Origin: Omphiscola glabra
Taxonomy: Eukaryota; Mollusca; Gastropoda; Lymnaeidae
Direction: 5' to 3'
DNA: 64,000 bases
Assembly: GCA_964017045.1 (NCBI GenBank)
Contig: OZ024794.1
Coordinates: forward strand, 8,096,329 to 8,160,328
The position numbers and the translations under genes are program-made. Positions 12,908 to 25,240 of the stretch are shown here, piece after piece; within the stretch, counting starts at the first letter, position 1; each line of letters starts with the position of its first letter. The notes under the pieces are model-generated. The model did not search any database. It was not told where the DNA came from and worked only from the letters and a program-made list of their open reading frames with translations.

Positions 12908-12998
12908 CGATCAGTGTTTGTTAACTGGGGTCGATCAGTGTTTGTTAACTAGGGTCGATCAGTGTTCTCTTACTGGGGTCGATCAGTGTTTGTTAACT
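12908..12998. repeat. 24-bp tandem repeat
   Basis: Four copies around gatcagtgtttgttaact, separated by ggggtc or agggtc. Confidence 0.9.
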
Positions 12999-13224
12999 GC
13001 GGAGTCACATGTCTACGAAACAAAATCACTTAATGAATAAGAGCGCATAGCCCAACAAGAGACCTTAATAATTTTTGTTTAGGTAAACATTTTATCATAC
13101 GATCAACAAATTCCAATATTTGGGTGGAAAATCATGAATATTTACATTTAGTATCTAAATAGCATTTTCTGACATTCAGACTGGATCAAGAACATCGGCA
13201 ACAGTGTTGCAATGGGATGGGGCT

Positions 13225-13375
13225 ATTCGCCGTCGCCGATTCGCCGCCAAACATCACCTTCACTATTTCGCCGCCCCGTTTCGCCGCCCCCGTTTCGCCG
13301 CCCCGGTTCGCCGCCTCCGTTTCGCCGCTACTGTTTCGCCGCTGCCGTTTAGCCGACGGGATGTTTCGCCGACGG
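13225..13375. repeat. GC-rich tttcgccgc tandem repeat
   Basis: About ten imperfect copies of tttcgccgccccg and related words form a local GC- and CpG-rich island in AT-rich DNA. The 77-codon Arg/Ala-rich ORF spanning it follows from the repeat. Confidence 0.85.
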
Positions 13376-14285
13376 TTTTAAAAGCTGATACTAATATAGT
13401 TTTAGACGTGGTAAAAATGATATTAAAAGTTGAATAACGTATGAGGTAGAACGCCGATTATCCGAAACATTGGTTATCCGTAGCATCCGAACTTCACATG
13501 TCTTTTATTTTAATTATTATCGGATGCAATGTGCAAGAGACGGAGCATTGGTGTATTAAAGCAATAACAGAAGACGATTTCGACCCTTGTCGCCCAGTTC
13601 ATTCTCTCATATGAAGAGTGGGCAATATAAAACGGGCAGGTCTGTGAGTAATCGGAAGTGTAATTGAGTCTTAATCACCAGCGGAAATTGATGGTTGTGC
13701 AAGATTTTTACAAGAGTTGGTGACACCTCTCTCCCATCTCTCTCCCCCTCCCTTCCAAATCTGTCCCACCTCTCCCTAATCTCGGATTAATCAAGAAATG
13801 CGCTACTATTTTGGCATTATGGAGGCGAAAATACACAGCTTCAAAAGGTCAGATTGTTATACCAATGCTGGCATTGACATTAGCGGTCAGTTAGCTGGCG
13901 AGGCTAAATAAGATACTGGCCTACAGGTGAATGATGCAAGGCTGGTTTCCATTAGAGGGCTGAATCCCCAGGGAGAGGTCCACGCCGAGGGGAAGACCCA
14001 GGACAGATGAAGCTCTCCATCAGGTTGGACAATGTGATTCTAGGGCCAAACTACGGCCTTACACAGATTGAACAGATGATGGGCATTAACGACTAGGTCC
14101 CTAGGCTATTCTTTATTATTTAGCCAGTAGGAATGGGGGGGGGGGGGCGGGTACTTAAAGAAACCTTGTGTGTAACTCTAAGGGTCTCAGACTGTGACAA
14201 TTTCAAACTCAAATGTTGAAATCAGAAGAAAGACAAAACCATAACTATTGGACAACGTGTCAACAGCCTAGGAGTAAGAGAACTC
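13376..14285. other. Single-copy DNA with a G run
   Basis: No gene is recognised. A G homopolymer lies at about 14137-14148. Bases 13975-14090 contain a GRPRT-like reading in one frame, reminiscent of the C-terminal region of non-LTR reverse transcriptases, but too short to call. Confidence 0.4.
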
Positions 14286-14304
14286 ATCCACTGAATCTAT
14301 ATGT

Positions 14305-14405
14305 CACTGCAAAGTTTTCCACCTTCACTGCAAATATTTGATACGTCACCGCAACGTTTTCCACCTTCTCTGCAAATATTTGATACGTCACTGCAAAGTT
14401 TTGTC
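14305..14405. repeat. 45-bp duplication
   Basis: A little over two copies of a unit containing tgcaaatatttgatacgtca, plus related cactgcaaagtttt flanks. Confidence 0.8.
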
Positions 14406-14627
14406 ATTTAGGAATTTAGACTGAAACAAAAAATACAAAATAGCATTTGTCTTTAAAAGATTTCACCAAAATGACTACACTAACATTAAACTTTGATATC
14501 TGACCTTGATATCAGAATTTGGTATCTAACTTTAATATCTTACTTTGTTTCCTGGCTTTGTTTCCTGACTCTGGTTTCTGACTTTGGTATCACTTATATT
14601 CCTGAACTAAATAAGAGTTGCCTGACT

Positions 14628-14768
14628 TCAGGACAATCAGGACAGTTATAAATAGTCAGGACTGTCAGGACAGTCATAAATAGTCAGGACAGTCAGGACA
14701 GTCATAAATAGTCAAGACTGTCAGGACAGTCATAAATAGTCAGGACTGTCAGGACAGTCAGACCAGGC
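14628..14768. repeat. 28-bp minisatellite
   Basis: About five copies containing gtcaggacagtcataaata and a second, shorter gtcaggact block. The unit is itself a diverged dimer of gtcaggac(a/t). Confidence 0.9.
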
Positions 14769-14983
14769 GGACACATATTTTAGGTTCTATCATTAGATAT
14801 AAAATAACAGAAAAAAACGAATGTATGTAGTGTTTTTAGTTTATGTTCATTGCTATGTTGTTAACGGTTCATGAACAGATATAATCTCGCTTCAAACCTA
14901 TGTAAAGTTTGAATGGAATGCAGACGCAATATGGTTCCATTTCGAAGAAAGATTACAGTTTCTCTGCCTCAAATCAATCCATT

Positions 14984-15446
14984 GTAATAATAATAATAAT
15001 AATAATAATAAAGTTCATTTGAAAAATCACGCTTCATCCCCAAAGGCTTAAAGCGCGGTACAAAAACAAAGCTGGGAGTTAATAACTAGCTGAAAAAAAG
15101 ATGGTAGACAACTTCACCCCATAAGGTGTTTGTGAAATAGATGAGTTTTTAAATTTGTCTTGAAGGTCTCCAGCGTCTGGCTGTGTCTGAAAGCGTCAGG
15201 AAGGGTGTTCCAAATGGTTAGGCCAGCAAATGCGAACGTGCACTTTCCGTAAGTCTCAAGTCGAACACGCGGTATCGAGAGTTTGCCACTATCGGATGAG
15301 CGGGGTTGTCTAGTGGGTACATAAGGCGTCATGAGCGCTTTGGAGATAAAACGGCGCCAGGTCATGCAAGCAGCAGTAGCATAGAGTTGCAATTTTGTAC
15401 TCTATGCGAGCGCGGACCGGCAGCCAATGCAGTTCTCGCAGAACTT
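14984..15446 (-). mobile_element. 5'-truncated CR1/L2-like non-LTR retrotransposon end
   Basis: On the minus strand this runs from reverse transcriptase C-terminal sequence, through a short 3' UTR, into a (TAA/TTA)n tail at 14984-15012. The same layout and UTR recur at 48894-49246. Microsatellite 3' tails are typical of the CR1/L2 superfamily. The clade is inferred from the tail and the LHWLPV...WNTLPDA protein signature. Confidence 0.8.
15114..15446 (-). pseudogene. Reverse transcriptase C-terminus, frameshifted
   Basis: Upstream on the minus strand (about 15446-15345) one frame reads VLRELHWLPVRARIEYKIA and then FYLQSA. The next part (15392-15114) continues in another frame with LMTPYVPTRQ, SIPRVRLETYG, TIWNTLPDAFRHS and FKTNLKTHLF, then a stop. 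This is the usual end of a CR1/L2/jockey-type polyprotein after the RT palm and thumb. One frameshift and complete loss of the 5' part make it a dead copy. Confidence 0.8.
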
Positions 15447-15577
15447 TGTATATCCAAAACATAACAGTTTACCTCAAATATCAACCTTTACCTTAATTTA
15501 AAGTGATTCTTACTATCAATAATGAGGTTCAAGACTTCCATTGTCAAAGTTGTTTTGGACTAGATCATTGGTCACTA

Positions 15578-15895
15578 CAACGTGACTCCTACAATGAAGT
15601 CCTACAATGAAGTCCTACAATGAAGTCGTACAATGAAGTCCTACAATGAAGTCCTACAATGAAGTCCTACAATGAAGTCCTACAATGAAGTCGTACAATG
15701 AAGTCGTACAATGAAGTCGTACAATGAAGTCCTACAATGAAGTCCTACAATGAAGTCCTACAATGAAGTCCTACAATGAAGTCCTACAATGAAGTCCTAC
15801 AATGAAGTCCTACAATGAAATCTTACAATGAAGTCCTACAATGAAGTCCTACAATGAAGTCCTACAATGAAGTCCTACAAGGAAGTCCTACAATG
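15578..15895. repeat. 13-bp minisatellite
   Basis: About 24 copies of gaagtcctacaat. Variants with gtcgtac are clustered (15620-15725), showing local spread of subtypes. Confidence 0.96.
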
Positions 15896-15934
15896 GCATC
15901 CGCGGAATCCTGCTAGACACCAGCTTAACTCATC

Positions 15935-16165
15935 ATAAGCTGCAGTTAGTCCAGTTTGGCCCAACACCACAAGCAGGACTGTCATATTTAAATAAAGCCA
16001 GGCCTCACACCACAAACAACCATGTCTCATGCTCATCCAGCCAGGTACTAGACCACAACCAGCACTGTCATATGCTAATCCAGCCAGGCCCAACACCACG
16101 AGCAGTGAGGTCATATGCTAATTCAACCTGGCCCCTCACCACAAACAGCCCTGTCATATACTTGT
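15935..16165. repeat. 43-bp minisatellite, degenerate
   Basis: About five copies with the block gtcatatgctaatccagcc at 15981, 16024, 16067, 16110 and 16153, an exact 43-base period. The length equals the 6.6-10.2 kb array but the sequence is unrelated. Confidence 0.88.
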
Positions 16166-16950
16166 CTAGCAAGCTCCAGCTCTAAATCGCCTTATACGAT
16201 GTAATCGAAGAGTTAATTTGTGTTCACTAATTCATTAGAAAGCCATTAGCTCACGTCGAAACTTGAGTCGTGCTCTGGTCTCCTAGGTGCCGGGTCAAAT
16301 CAGATAATGAGCCCCAATACTGACATTTTGTTTACACGAGAATTAGCTCCCTTTTCCCTGTGTTATACCCCTGGGGGTCAAAGATCGGCCCGAGATGACC
16401 TTTACAATTCGTAAATATTGTTGTGAAATATTAGAATTGATCAAATATGTTGGGAGCTAAGTAATAATGATTGTGTTTTTTTTTTTTTTTTTTGTATGTC
16501 TAGCAAAGTTTGGCAATGAATGCCCGGATGTAAAATAGATACCAAATGTAGTATCAGATGTGGACAAGTGTCTGTGTACCAAGAGCAAAAGTCAAACTAG
16601 GCCTGAAAACCGCTTTAGAAATTCATATGATGTAATACGAGATCCATCTAAGCCAGTGGTCGGCTCCGGAACCGGATGTGACCTTTCGAAAGAATCGGTG
16701 TGGATCTGTTTTTTATTTATCTATTTTTCTATTTAGGTACAAGTCTATTGTAGCCTGCGTCTTCCAAAATATTTTCTTAACAGTGTGACGTAACGCTAAA
16801 GTTACCGCACCATTAATTAAAGAACCGACACTCGACACTTAGTGACTTTAGTGCCTAGAGAAGTCAGCATGGATGGAGCTGGTCGAATTGTAGGACGCAC
16901 AACTCGACTGGCACTTGGGGTCAGCTAAGCCAACGAATAACAATTACGTC
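16166..16950. other. Single-copy DNA with poly-T run
   Basis: A T homopolymer lies at about 16475-16493. At 16654 the word CAGTGGTCGGCTCCGG resembles a hAT left terminus, but I find no matching right end. No gene is recognised. Confidence 0.45.
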
Positions 16951-17060
16951 CAAGTATCTTGATAGCGTGCTTCAATTATCTTGATAGCAATCTCTAAGTA
17001 TCTTGATAGAAATCTCCAAGTATATTGAAAGTGTGACACAAGTATCATGATAGAGTGCCG
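16951..17060. repeat. 22-23-bp tandem repeat, degenerate
   Basis: Five copies around aagtatcttgatagcaatct, with several substitutions each. Confidence 0.8.
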
Positions 17061-17470
17061 ATATGGTGTGTATGCTTTAACTGTTTGTGATAACGACAAT
17101 ACAAGATATACTGCAACAGGGCTCTCAAACTACAACTCGCAGGGCAGATCTGACCCGACAGGGATCTTAAACCCAATCCGCCGGGCCGCCATACGGGTAT
17201 CCGAAAAACAGTGACAAATATATAACCTGACATAGACTATCTATTTAGCTAAACGGATGCCCAGACCTTCCATTGAAACAGTGTGTATAGGAATCTCAAC
17301 AGTGTCTAGGGGACAGTGAATCGGCCCACTGCTAAAAAAATTTCGAGGACCCATAAACAACCGAGCTACTAATTAATGATGATTATAACACAATAATATT
17401 ATTCAACTTTTGATTATATTTTTCTACTATAATATATTTGAAAACAAAATGACTCAATGACCATATATAT
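17061..17470. other. Single-copy spacer
   Basis: No gene, repeat or element is recognised in about 400 bases. Confidence 0.5.
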
Positions 17471-17798
17471 AGGAAACCGCGAATACGACTAGAGTAAAGA
17501 GTTGAACGACTAGAGTGAAGAGTTAAAACCGTGAACACGACTAGAGTGAAGAGTTGAAACTGCGAATACGACTAGAGTGAAGAGTTGAAACTGCGAACAC
17601 GACTAGAGTGAAGAGTTGAAACTGCGAATACGACTGGAGTGAAGAGTTGAAACTGCGAATACGACTAGAGTGAAGAGTTGAAACTGCGAATACGATTAGA
17701 GTGAAGAGTTGAAACTGCGAATACGACTAGAGTGAAGAGTTGAAACTGCGAACACGACTAGAGTGAAGAGTTGAAACTGCGAATACGACTAGAAGCAT
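17471..17798. repeat. 31-bp minisatellite
   Basis: About 11 copies with core gactagagtgaagagttgaa, alternating between aata and aaca spacer variants. The left edge has two shortened copies. Confidence 0.96.
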
Positions 17799-18355
17799 AC
17801 GAATTCCAACCACTTCAAACCAACTTCGATTCTACCAACACCGCCTTGAATTCAGCTGTCTTCCTATGTCATTAACTAAATCATTCAGCTGACAAGTCTA
17901 AATAGAATGTTTACCTTTATAAAAATGTTTTATTAAGATAACAATTTGATGAAACTAGATTAAAAAAAAGAAGCAAAAGAAGTTAATGAAAGTTAATGCT
18001 ATCAATCACTTTGCTATTATTGAGACCAAAATGAAATTCTCCCACACCCTTCACCCCCACTCTTAAAATGAAAAATTGTAATAAATACCAAAAACCAAAA
18101 AAAGTGAACAACAATAGACTATTTAGATAACATCTGACGGGATAGTACCATGTCAGATTATGTCACATAATTTCACTTTATGTCCGCTAACGTCTTTAAC
18201 GTGTGTGTCGTAATGGAAGTTCGTGAAAAGAACAACAATTTAAAAAAAAAATCTAAATCGTATTAGACTGAAATGAGATTTTACAACGCAATAGTTCAAT
18301 GCTATGGGTGATTTTTGTGGCCTATACCTGCACAAAATCACAAATTATCCGAAGT
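17799..18355. other. Single-copy AT-rich spacer
   Basis: Nothing recognised in about 560 bases. Confidence 0.5.
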
Positions 18356-19090
18356 CTGAGTGAGTGCCATATCAGAGTTGCAGTGAGTGCTATATCAGAG
18401 TTTCAGTGAGTGCTATATCAGAGTTGCAGTGAGTGCTATATCAGAGTTGCAGTGAGTGCTATATCAGAGTTGCAGTGAATGCTATATCAGAGTTGCAGTG
18501 AGGGCTATATCAGAGTTGCAGTGAGTGCTATATCAGAGTTGCAGTGAGTTCTATATCAGAGTTGCAGTGAGTGATATATCAGAGTTGCAGTGAGTTCTAT
18601 ATCAGAGTTGCAATGAGTGTCATATCAGAGTCGCAGTGAGTGTCATATGAGAGTTGGAGTGAGTGCTATATCAGAGTCGCAGTGAGTGCCATATCAGAGT
18701 CGCAGTGAGTGCCATATCAGAGTCGCAGTGAGTGCCATATCAGAGTCGCAGTGAGTGCCATATCAGAGTCGCAGTGAATGCCATATCAGAGATTCAGTGA
18801 GTGCTATATCAGAATTGCAGTGAGTGTTATATCAGAGTTGCAGTGAGTGCCATATCAGAGATGCAGTGACTGTCATATCAGAGTTGCAGTGAGTGCTATA
18901 TCAGAGTCACAGTGAGTGCCATATCAGAGTTGCCGTGAGTGCCATATCAGAGTCGCAGTGAGTGCCATATCAGAGTTGCAGTGAGTGACATATCAGATCA
19001 GAGTCGCAGTGAGTGCCCTACCAGAGTCGCAGTGAGTGCCATATCGGAGTCGCAGTGAGTGCCATATCAGAGTCTGGCTGATTGCTATCA
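18356..19090. repeat. 23-bp minisatellite
   Basis: About 32 copies of a unit containing gtgctatatcagagttgca. The left half is dominated by the gct..gttgca subtype. The right half is dominated by gcc..gtcgca, so the array has two homogenised domains. Confidence 0.96.
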
Positions 19091-19655
19091 GAGTCGGCGG
19101 GGGGTGGGGGTTCTACTTGTCCCATTATTCTTACCAGGTACATAGAGATTTTTTTACTTCCTTAATGTTTAAAAAATAATCCCTCCACACCAGCGTAACA
19201 ACCAAGGTAAAAACTTCTCAATTGTTTTCTGGCACTTAATGACAATGCCATTATTTCAAATGCAAATTCCCAGAGTTCTCTTATCGTCCTTTTGTTTTAG
19301 ACAAGTGATTATTGCAAGTTGAACGTGTTGATAGCAGACACGCAATCTTTAGAAGATAGAAGTTGACATGCGCAGTTTGATACATGCTGTTGAGAAATGG
19401 CGAAGCAAAATGTCCAACAGAAGTGCGTTTAGTCCATATCTCTTTTACATATTTTGCCTCTGGTGTGTCCTGCTTCCTCTTCAAAACCGCCCTTCCCCAA
19501 ACTCCACATGTTTTATATGAATAGTATTGGTTGGGGAAAAAAAGACTGCCACGCAGCTAGCGGCGTGCGTGACAATTGAACTCAGTGAAATATTTAATTA
19601 GGTTTAATTATGTTTGTCTTTAATGGGAGACGACTATAATATTAATCAATAAAGA
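19091..19655. other. Single-copy spacer
   Basis: No gene recognised. The 67-codon minus-strand ORF at 19281-19484 has no known domain. Confidence 0.5.
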
Positions 19656-22490
19656 GCCACTGGTAGGGTGTAGGACTGTCAGAATGAGCATTGCTTAGGG
19701 GCCGACAGGTAGGGTGTAGGACTGTCAGAATGAGCATTGCTTAGGGGCCGACAGGTAGGGTGTAGGACTGTCAGAATGAGCATTGCTTAGGGGCCGACAG
19801 GTAGGGTGTAGGACTGTCAGAATGAGCATTGCTTAGGGGCCGACAGGTAGGGTGTAGGACTGTCAGAATGAGCATTGCTTAGGGGCCGACAGGTAGGGTG
19901 TAGGACTGTCTGAATGAGCATTGCTTAGGGGCCAACAGGTAGGGTGTAGGACTGTCAGAATGAGCATTGCTTAGGGGCCGACAGGTAGGGTGTAGGACTG
20001 TCTGAATGAGCATTGCTTAGGGGCCGACAGGTAGGGTGTAGGACTGTCTGAATGAGCATTGCTTAGGGGCCGACATGTAGGGTGTAGGACTGTCAGAATG
20101 AGCATTGCTTAGAGGCTGGCAGGTAGGGTGTAGGACTGTCAGAATGAGCATTGCTTAGGGGCCGACAGGTAGGGTGTAGGACTGTCACAATGAGCATTGC
20201 TTAGAGGCCGACAGGTAGGGTGTAGGACTGTCTGTATGAGCATTGCTTAGAGGCTGGCAGGTAGGGTGTAGGACTGGTTGTATGAGCATTGCTTAGAGGC
20301 CGGCAGGTAGGGTGTAGGACTGTATGTATGAGCATTGCTTAGAGGCTGGCAGGTAGGGTGTAGGAATGTCTGTATGAGCATTGCTTAGAGGCCGGCAGGT
20401 AGGGTGTAGGACTGTCTGTATGAGCATTGATTAGAGGCCGGCAGGTAGGGTGTAGGACTGTCTGTATGAGCATTGCTTAGGGGCCGGAAGGTAGGGTGTA
20501 GGACAGTCTGTATGAGCATTGCTTAGAGGCTGGCAGGTAGGGTGTAGGACAGGCTGTATGAGCATTGCTTAGAGGCCGGCAGGTAGGGTGTAGGACTGTC
20601 TGTATGAGCATTGCTTAGAGGCTGGCAGGTAGGGTGTAGGACAGGCTGTATGAGCATTGATTAGAGGCCGGCAGGTAGGGTGTATGACAGGCTGTATGAG
20701 CATTGCTTAGAGGCCGGCAGGTCGGGTGTAGGACTGTCTGTATGAGCATTGCTTAGGGGCCGGAAGGTAGGGTGTAGGACTGTCTGTATGAGCATTGCTT
20801 AGAGGCCGGCAGGTGGGGTGTAGGACTGTTTTTAAGAGCATTGCTTAGAGGCCGGCAGGTCGGGTGTAGGACTGTCTGTATGAGCATTGCTTAGGGGCCG
20901 GAAGGTAGGGTGTAGGACTGTCTGTATGAGCATTGCTTAGAGGCCGGCATGTGGGGTGTAGGACTGTTTTTAAGAGCATTGCTTAGAGGCCGGCAGGTGG
21001 GGTGTAGGACTGTCAGAATGAGCATTGCTTAGGGGCCGACAGGTAGGGTGTAGGACTGTCTGAATGAGCATTGCTTAGGGGCCGACAGGTAGGGTGTAGG
21101 ACTGTCAGAATGAGCATTGCTTAGGGGCCGACAGGTAGGGTGTAGGACTGTCTGAATGAGCATTGCTTAGGTGCCGACAGGTAGGGTGTAGGACTGTCTG
21201 AATGAGCATTGCTTAGGGGCCGACATGTAGGGTGTAGGACTGTCAGAATGAGCATTGCTTAGAGGCTGGCAGGTAGGGTGTAGGACTGTCAGAATGAGCA
21301 TTGCTTAGGGGCCGACAGGTAGGGTGTAGGACTGTCACAATGAGCATTGCTTAGGGGCCGACAGGTAGGGTGTAGGACTGTCTGTATGAGCATTGCTTAG
21401 AGGCTGGCAGGTAGGGTGTAGGACTGGTTGTATGAGCATTGCTTAGAGGCCGGCAGGTAGGGTGTAGGACTGTATGTATGAGCATTGCTTAGAGGCTGGC
21501 AGGTAGGGTGTAGGAATGTCTGTATGAGCATTGCTTAGAGGCCGGCAGGTAGGGTGTAGGACTGTCTGTATGAGCATTGATTAGAGGCCGGCAGGTAGGG
21601 TGTAGGACTGTCTGTATGAGCATTGCTTAGGGGCCGGAAGGTAGGGTGTAGGACAGTCTGTATGAGCATTGCTTAGAGGCTGGCAGGTAGGGTGTAGGAC
21701 TGTCTGTATGAGCATTGCTTAGAGGCCGGCAGGTAGGGTGTAGGACAGGCTGTATGAGCATTGCTTAGAGGCCGACAGGTAGGGTGTAGGACTGTCTGTA
21801 TGAGCATTGCTTAGAAGCTGGCAAGTAGGGTGTAGGACTGTCTGTATGAACATTGCTTAGAGGCTGGCAGGTAGGGTGTAGGACAGGCTGTATGAGCATT
21901 GCTTAGAGGCCGGCAGGTAGGGTGTAGGACTGTCTGTATGAGCATTGCTTAGAGGCTGGCAGGTAGGGTGTAGGACAGGCTGTATGAGCATTGATTAGAG
22001 GCCGGCAGGTAGGGTGTATGACAGGCTGTATGAGCATTGCTTAGAGGCCGGCAGGTCGGGTGTAGGACTGTCTGTATGAGCATTGCTTAGGGGCCGGAAG
22101 GTAGGGTGTAGGACTGTCTGTATGAGCATTGCTTAGAGGCCGGCAGGTGGGGTGTAGGACTGTTTTTAAGAGCATTGCTTAGAGGCCGGCAGGTCGGGTG
22201 TAGGACTGTCTGTATGAGCATTGCTTAGGGGCCGGAAGGTAGGGTGTAGGACTGTCTGTATGAGCATTGCTTAGAGGCCGGCATGTGGGGTGTAGGACTG
22301 TTTTTAAGAGCATTGCTTAGAGGCCGGCAGGTGGGGTGTAGGACTGTCTGTATGAACATTGCTTAGGGGCCGGAAGGTAGGGTGTAGGACTGTCTGTATG
22401 AGCATTGCTTAAGAGCCGTCAGGTAGGGTGTAGGACAGGCTGTATGAGCATTCCTTGGGAGCCGGCAGGTAGGATGTAGGACTGGCTGTT
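19656..22490. repeat. 46-bp minisatellite with 1150-bp higher-order repeat
   Basis: About 61 copies share gtagggtgtaggactgtc and gagcattgcttag. Rare subtypes recur at fixed distance. The cgacatgtag unit (ggactgtctg at 20041 and 21191) and the ggactggttg unit (20271 and 21421) are both 1150 bases apart, exactly 25 units. The tttttaagagc units are about 1334 bases apart, consistent with four extra units gained in the second block (about 21700-21880). The right half is therefore a block duplication of the left, not unit-by-unit growth. Confidence 0.97.
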
Positions 22491-22514
22491 TTGTTTAACA
22501 TGGCATTGATGAAG

Positions 22515-22700
22515 TGTACAGCTCAGTTGCGTAGCTAGGGGAAATGCCGCCAGGGGCGGGCCAAGACTTTGAAACCCCTCCACACCAAATATCTGCATTT
22601 TGTCGAAAATGGCCCCCTTCAATATGTAGAAAAGAAAATGACCCACTGTGACTAACGCACCTTTCACATCTCGCCCCCACCCCACGTTTCGAACACTACT
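22515..22700 (+). mobile_element. hAT-like relic, left end
   Basis: It starts CAGTTGCGTAGCTAGGGG, a CAGTGGCGTAGCTAGG-type terminus. It contains gtcgaaaatggcccc, then atatgtagaaaag and aaatgaccc. The same order (gccgaaaatgccgccc, atatgaggtagaaaa, atgccgccc) is present on the minus strand at 59835-60021. This supports two diverged copies of one family. No right terminus or target duplication is visible. Confidence 0.45.
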
Positions 22701-22845
22701 GGTGAAACTTAAGCTATATATTATTAAAAGGACAATATTTTTTCAAGAAGTGTTATGACAGGTGATAGACATTGTGAGCGTCGATGCTCGAGATGACAAA
22801 ATAAGGAGAATCACATTGTCATCATACCTATGGTCAGTGCTTCAA

Positions 22846-23185
22846 ACTCTGTGTCACCAACAGCTGTGTCAACTTAATGCTGATCAAACTCTGTGTCACC
22901 AACAGCTGTGTCAACATAATGCTGATCAAACTCTGTGTCACCAACAGCTGTGTCAACGTAATGCTGATCAAACTCTGTGTCACCAACAGCTGTGTCAACG
23001 TAATGCTGATGAAACTCTTTGTCACCAACAGCTGTGTCAACGTAATGCTGATCAAACTCTGTGTCACCAGCAGCTGTGTCAACTTAATGCTGATGAAACT
23101 CTGTGTCACCAGCAGCTGTGTCAACTTAATGCTGATCAAACTCTGTGTCACCAGCAGCTGTGTCAACTTAATGTTGATAGTTTTG
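22846..23185. repeat. 42-bp minisatellite
   Basis: Eight copies contain caccaacagctgtgtcaac and aatgctgat. Since 42 is 14 codons and the unit has few stops, two + frames and one - frame stay open through the array (up to 148 codons). No known repeat-protein family is recognised. Confidence 0.96.
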
Positions 23186-24705
23186 AATTAATTCACGTGA
23201 ACAAATAGTTAAGTATCATTTAGTCATGTATAGTTAATGATCAAGTTATTTCAAAAGTCACATTTCCAACTATGCGTGCCTAGCAATAGTCTAAGAATGG
23301 AGATACATTATCTCATTTCTTGAGCGTTGTCTCCCTAGGGTGGGAAATTTGAGTTTCAAATAAATTAAATATATAAAACTGTGAGTAGTTCGGTTACTAG
23401 GCATTTTATATAGCAAGATTTTATGTAGACATAAACAGAGACAAATGATCTCAAACAGTTCTTCAATGCCCCTTAAATAACAACAATAATTTTTCCAGTT
23501 ATTTTATCAGCGCCGAATCCAAATCCCGAAGCATATGAGATCCGGTCCAAAAATGTGAGTCTATGACTCCTTGATAATGACTTGATATGGACCAATATGT
23601 GAGTCTCTGACTTTTTGTAGCCGACTTGGGGTGACCTTTCAGTTGACCTGTTTATTTTTTTTCCCCAAGTATTAAGTTAAGGTTCGAATTTTTTTTTCAT
23701 TAGGGTAATTAAAAGTGTAAACTGAATGTCGACTCCTTTGTAACCGTCTTCAGCGCTGAATGAAATATAATTAGTTTGATTTAAGCACAGCGGGGGTAAA
23801 GTTAAGTCCTTGTTGCGATCCATAACTCTGTGATTGGTTCATTAAAGTACGGCAGAGATTACATAACTGAAAACACAAACACACAAACACACACAAAAAT
23901 CATCCATCAAGGTTCGATTCAGGTAATACAATAATTAAATCTTTCATTTACAGATTTAACCCTAAAGATAAGGATAACAGTATTGACTGTAGGATTTCGT
24001 GCATATATTATGTCACGCATTCGCTGTGGTAAGCCCAAGTGTTTGGGTAAATTTGAACGGAACGTCAGAAGTCAAGTGTACACTACATCACGCGAACAGC
24101 CTTCAGACAGCACCGGTGTGAAAGAAAATAAGCCCTTCCATGAGAAACGTAAATCACCTATTTATAAAACAGGGGCGTATCAAGATATCTGACATCCTCA
24201 GCGGGTCTTTCCTAAGTAAACCATAAATATCTGCAGGGCTTGGAGTTCGTTAGTTTGTTTATTTACAGGCTGGTTTTAAAGACGGAAGCTTATTAAACCT
24301 GATGCATTGCCTGCATTCATACTAAAATGTTATCATTCCCCATTTCTATTGTAATGATTATTTTTTCTACTGACGCTTTTTAATGCTAAATTCCGTTTTA
24401 GTAATCTTGAATTAGAAACACGAGTAGATGTGTTGGTGTGTGGCTCGCGGAGTCAATCCTACAGTATGTTAATGTTATCATAATGATATATGTTCCTTGT
24501 GATATTTCATGTTATGACGACGATCACCCAGTGCCTCCAACCACCTTGATACGCCTATGACACAAGAATTATTCGGAATGCGTTCTTAAGCTATGTTGTT
24601 TCATGACTCCTTATGGTGGATAATAAGTGGATGGAAATGTCGAAATAACCTCGAAATTCGTATTGAGTATTTTAAAGAGTCATTTCTACTTTAGCTTCAC
24701 GTCCA
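23186..24705. other. Single-copy DNA, no gene seen
   Basis: About 1.5 kb. A short acacaaac repeat lies at 23871-23897. The ORF at 23983-24192 (+) ends in the single-copy DNA and has no recognisable domain. Confidence 0.5.
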
Positions 24706-25240
24706 GCAACATCAATGTCAACCGACGATATAGGAATTGCTGTATTCGTGTCCAGCTACAACACTGTAAACACATGATATAGGAATTGCTGCATTTATGG
24801 CCAGCTACATCACTGTAAACACATGATATAGGAATTGCTGCATTTATGGCCAGCTACATCACTGTAAACACATGATATAGGAATTGCTGCATTTATGGCC
24901 AGCTACATCACTGTAAACACATGATATAGGAATTGCTGCATTTATGGCCAGCTACATCACTGTAAACCCATGATATAGGAATTGCTGCATTTATGGCCAG
25001 CTACATCACTGTAAACCCATGATATAGGAATTGCTGCATTTATGGCCAGCTACATCACTGTAAACACATGATATAGGAATTGCTGCATTTATGGCCAGCT
25101 ACATCACTGTAAACACATGATATAGGAATTGCTGCATTTATGGCCAGCTACATCACTGTAAACACATGATATGGGAATTGCTGCATTTATGACCAGCTAC
25201 ATCACTGTAAACCCATGATATAGGAATTGCTGCATCTATC
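24706..25240. repeat. 49-bp minisatellite
   Basis: About 10.5 copies containing gatataggaattgctgcat and gccagctacatcactg. The internal copies are almost identical (aaacaca versus aaaccca), which suggests recent homogenisation. The two flanking copies are more diverged. Confidence 0.97.

Noticed and set aside
13975..14095. GRPRT-like reading resembling a retroelement endpoint
   Set aside because: Only a few residues match before the reading diverges. No other RT block is nearby.
16654..16850. hAT left-end-like CAGTGGTCGGCTCCGG
   Set aside because: No partner terminus and no 8-bp duplication found.
22762..23208. 148-codon ORF of NADQTLCHQQLCQ repeats
   Set aside because: 42-bp units keep the frame. 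Another + frame and the minus strand are open too, and no family is recognised.
23905..23925. tRNA B-box-like ggttcgattc
   Set aside because: No A box or cloverleaf upstream.
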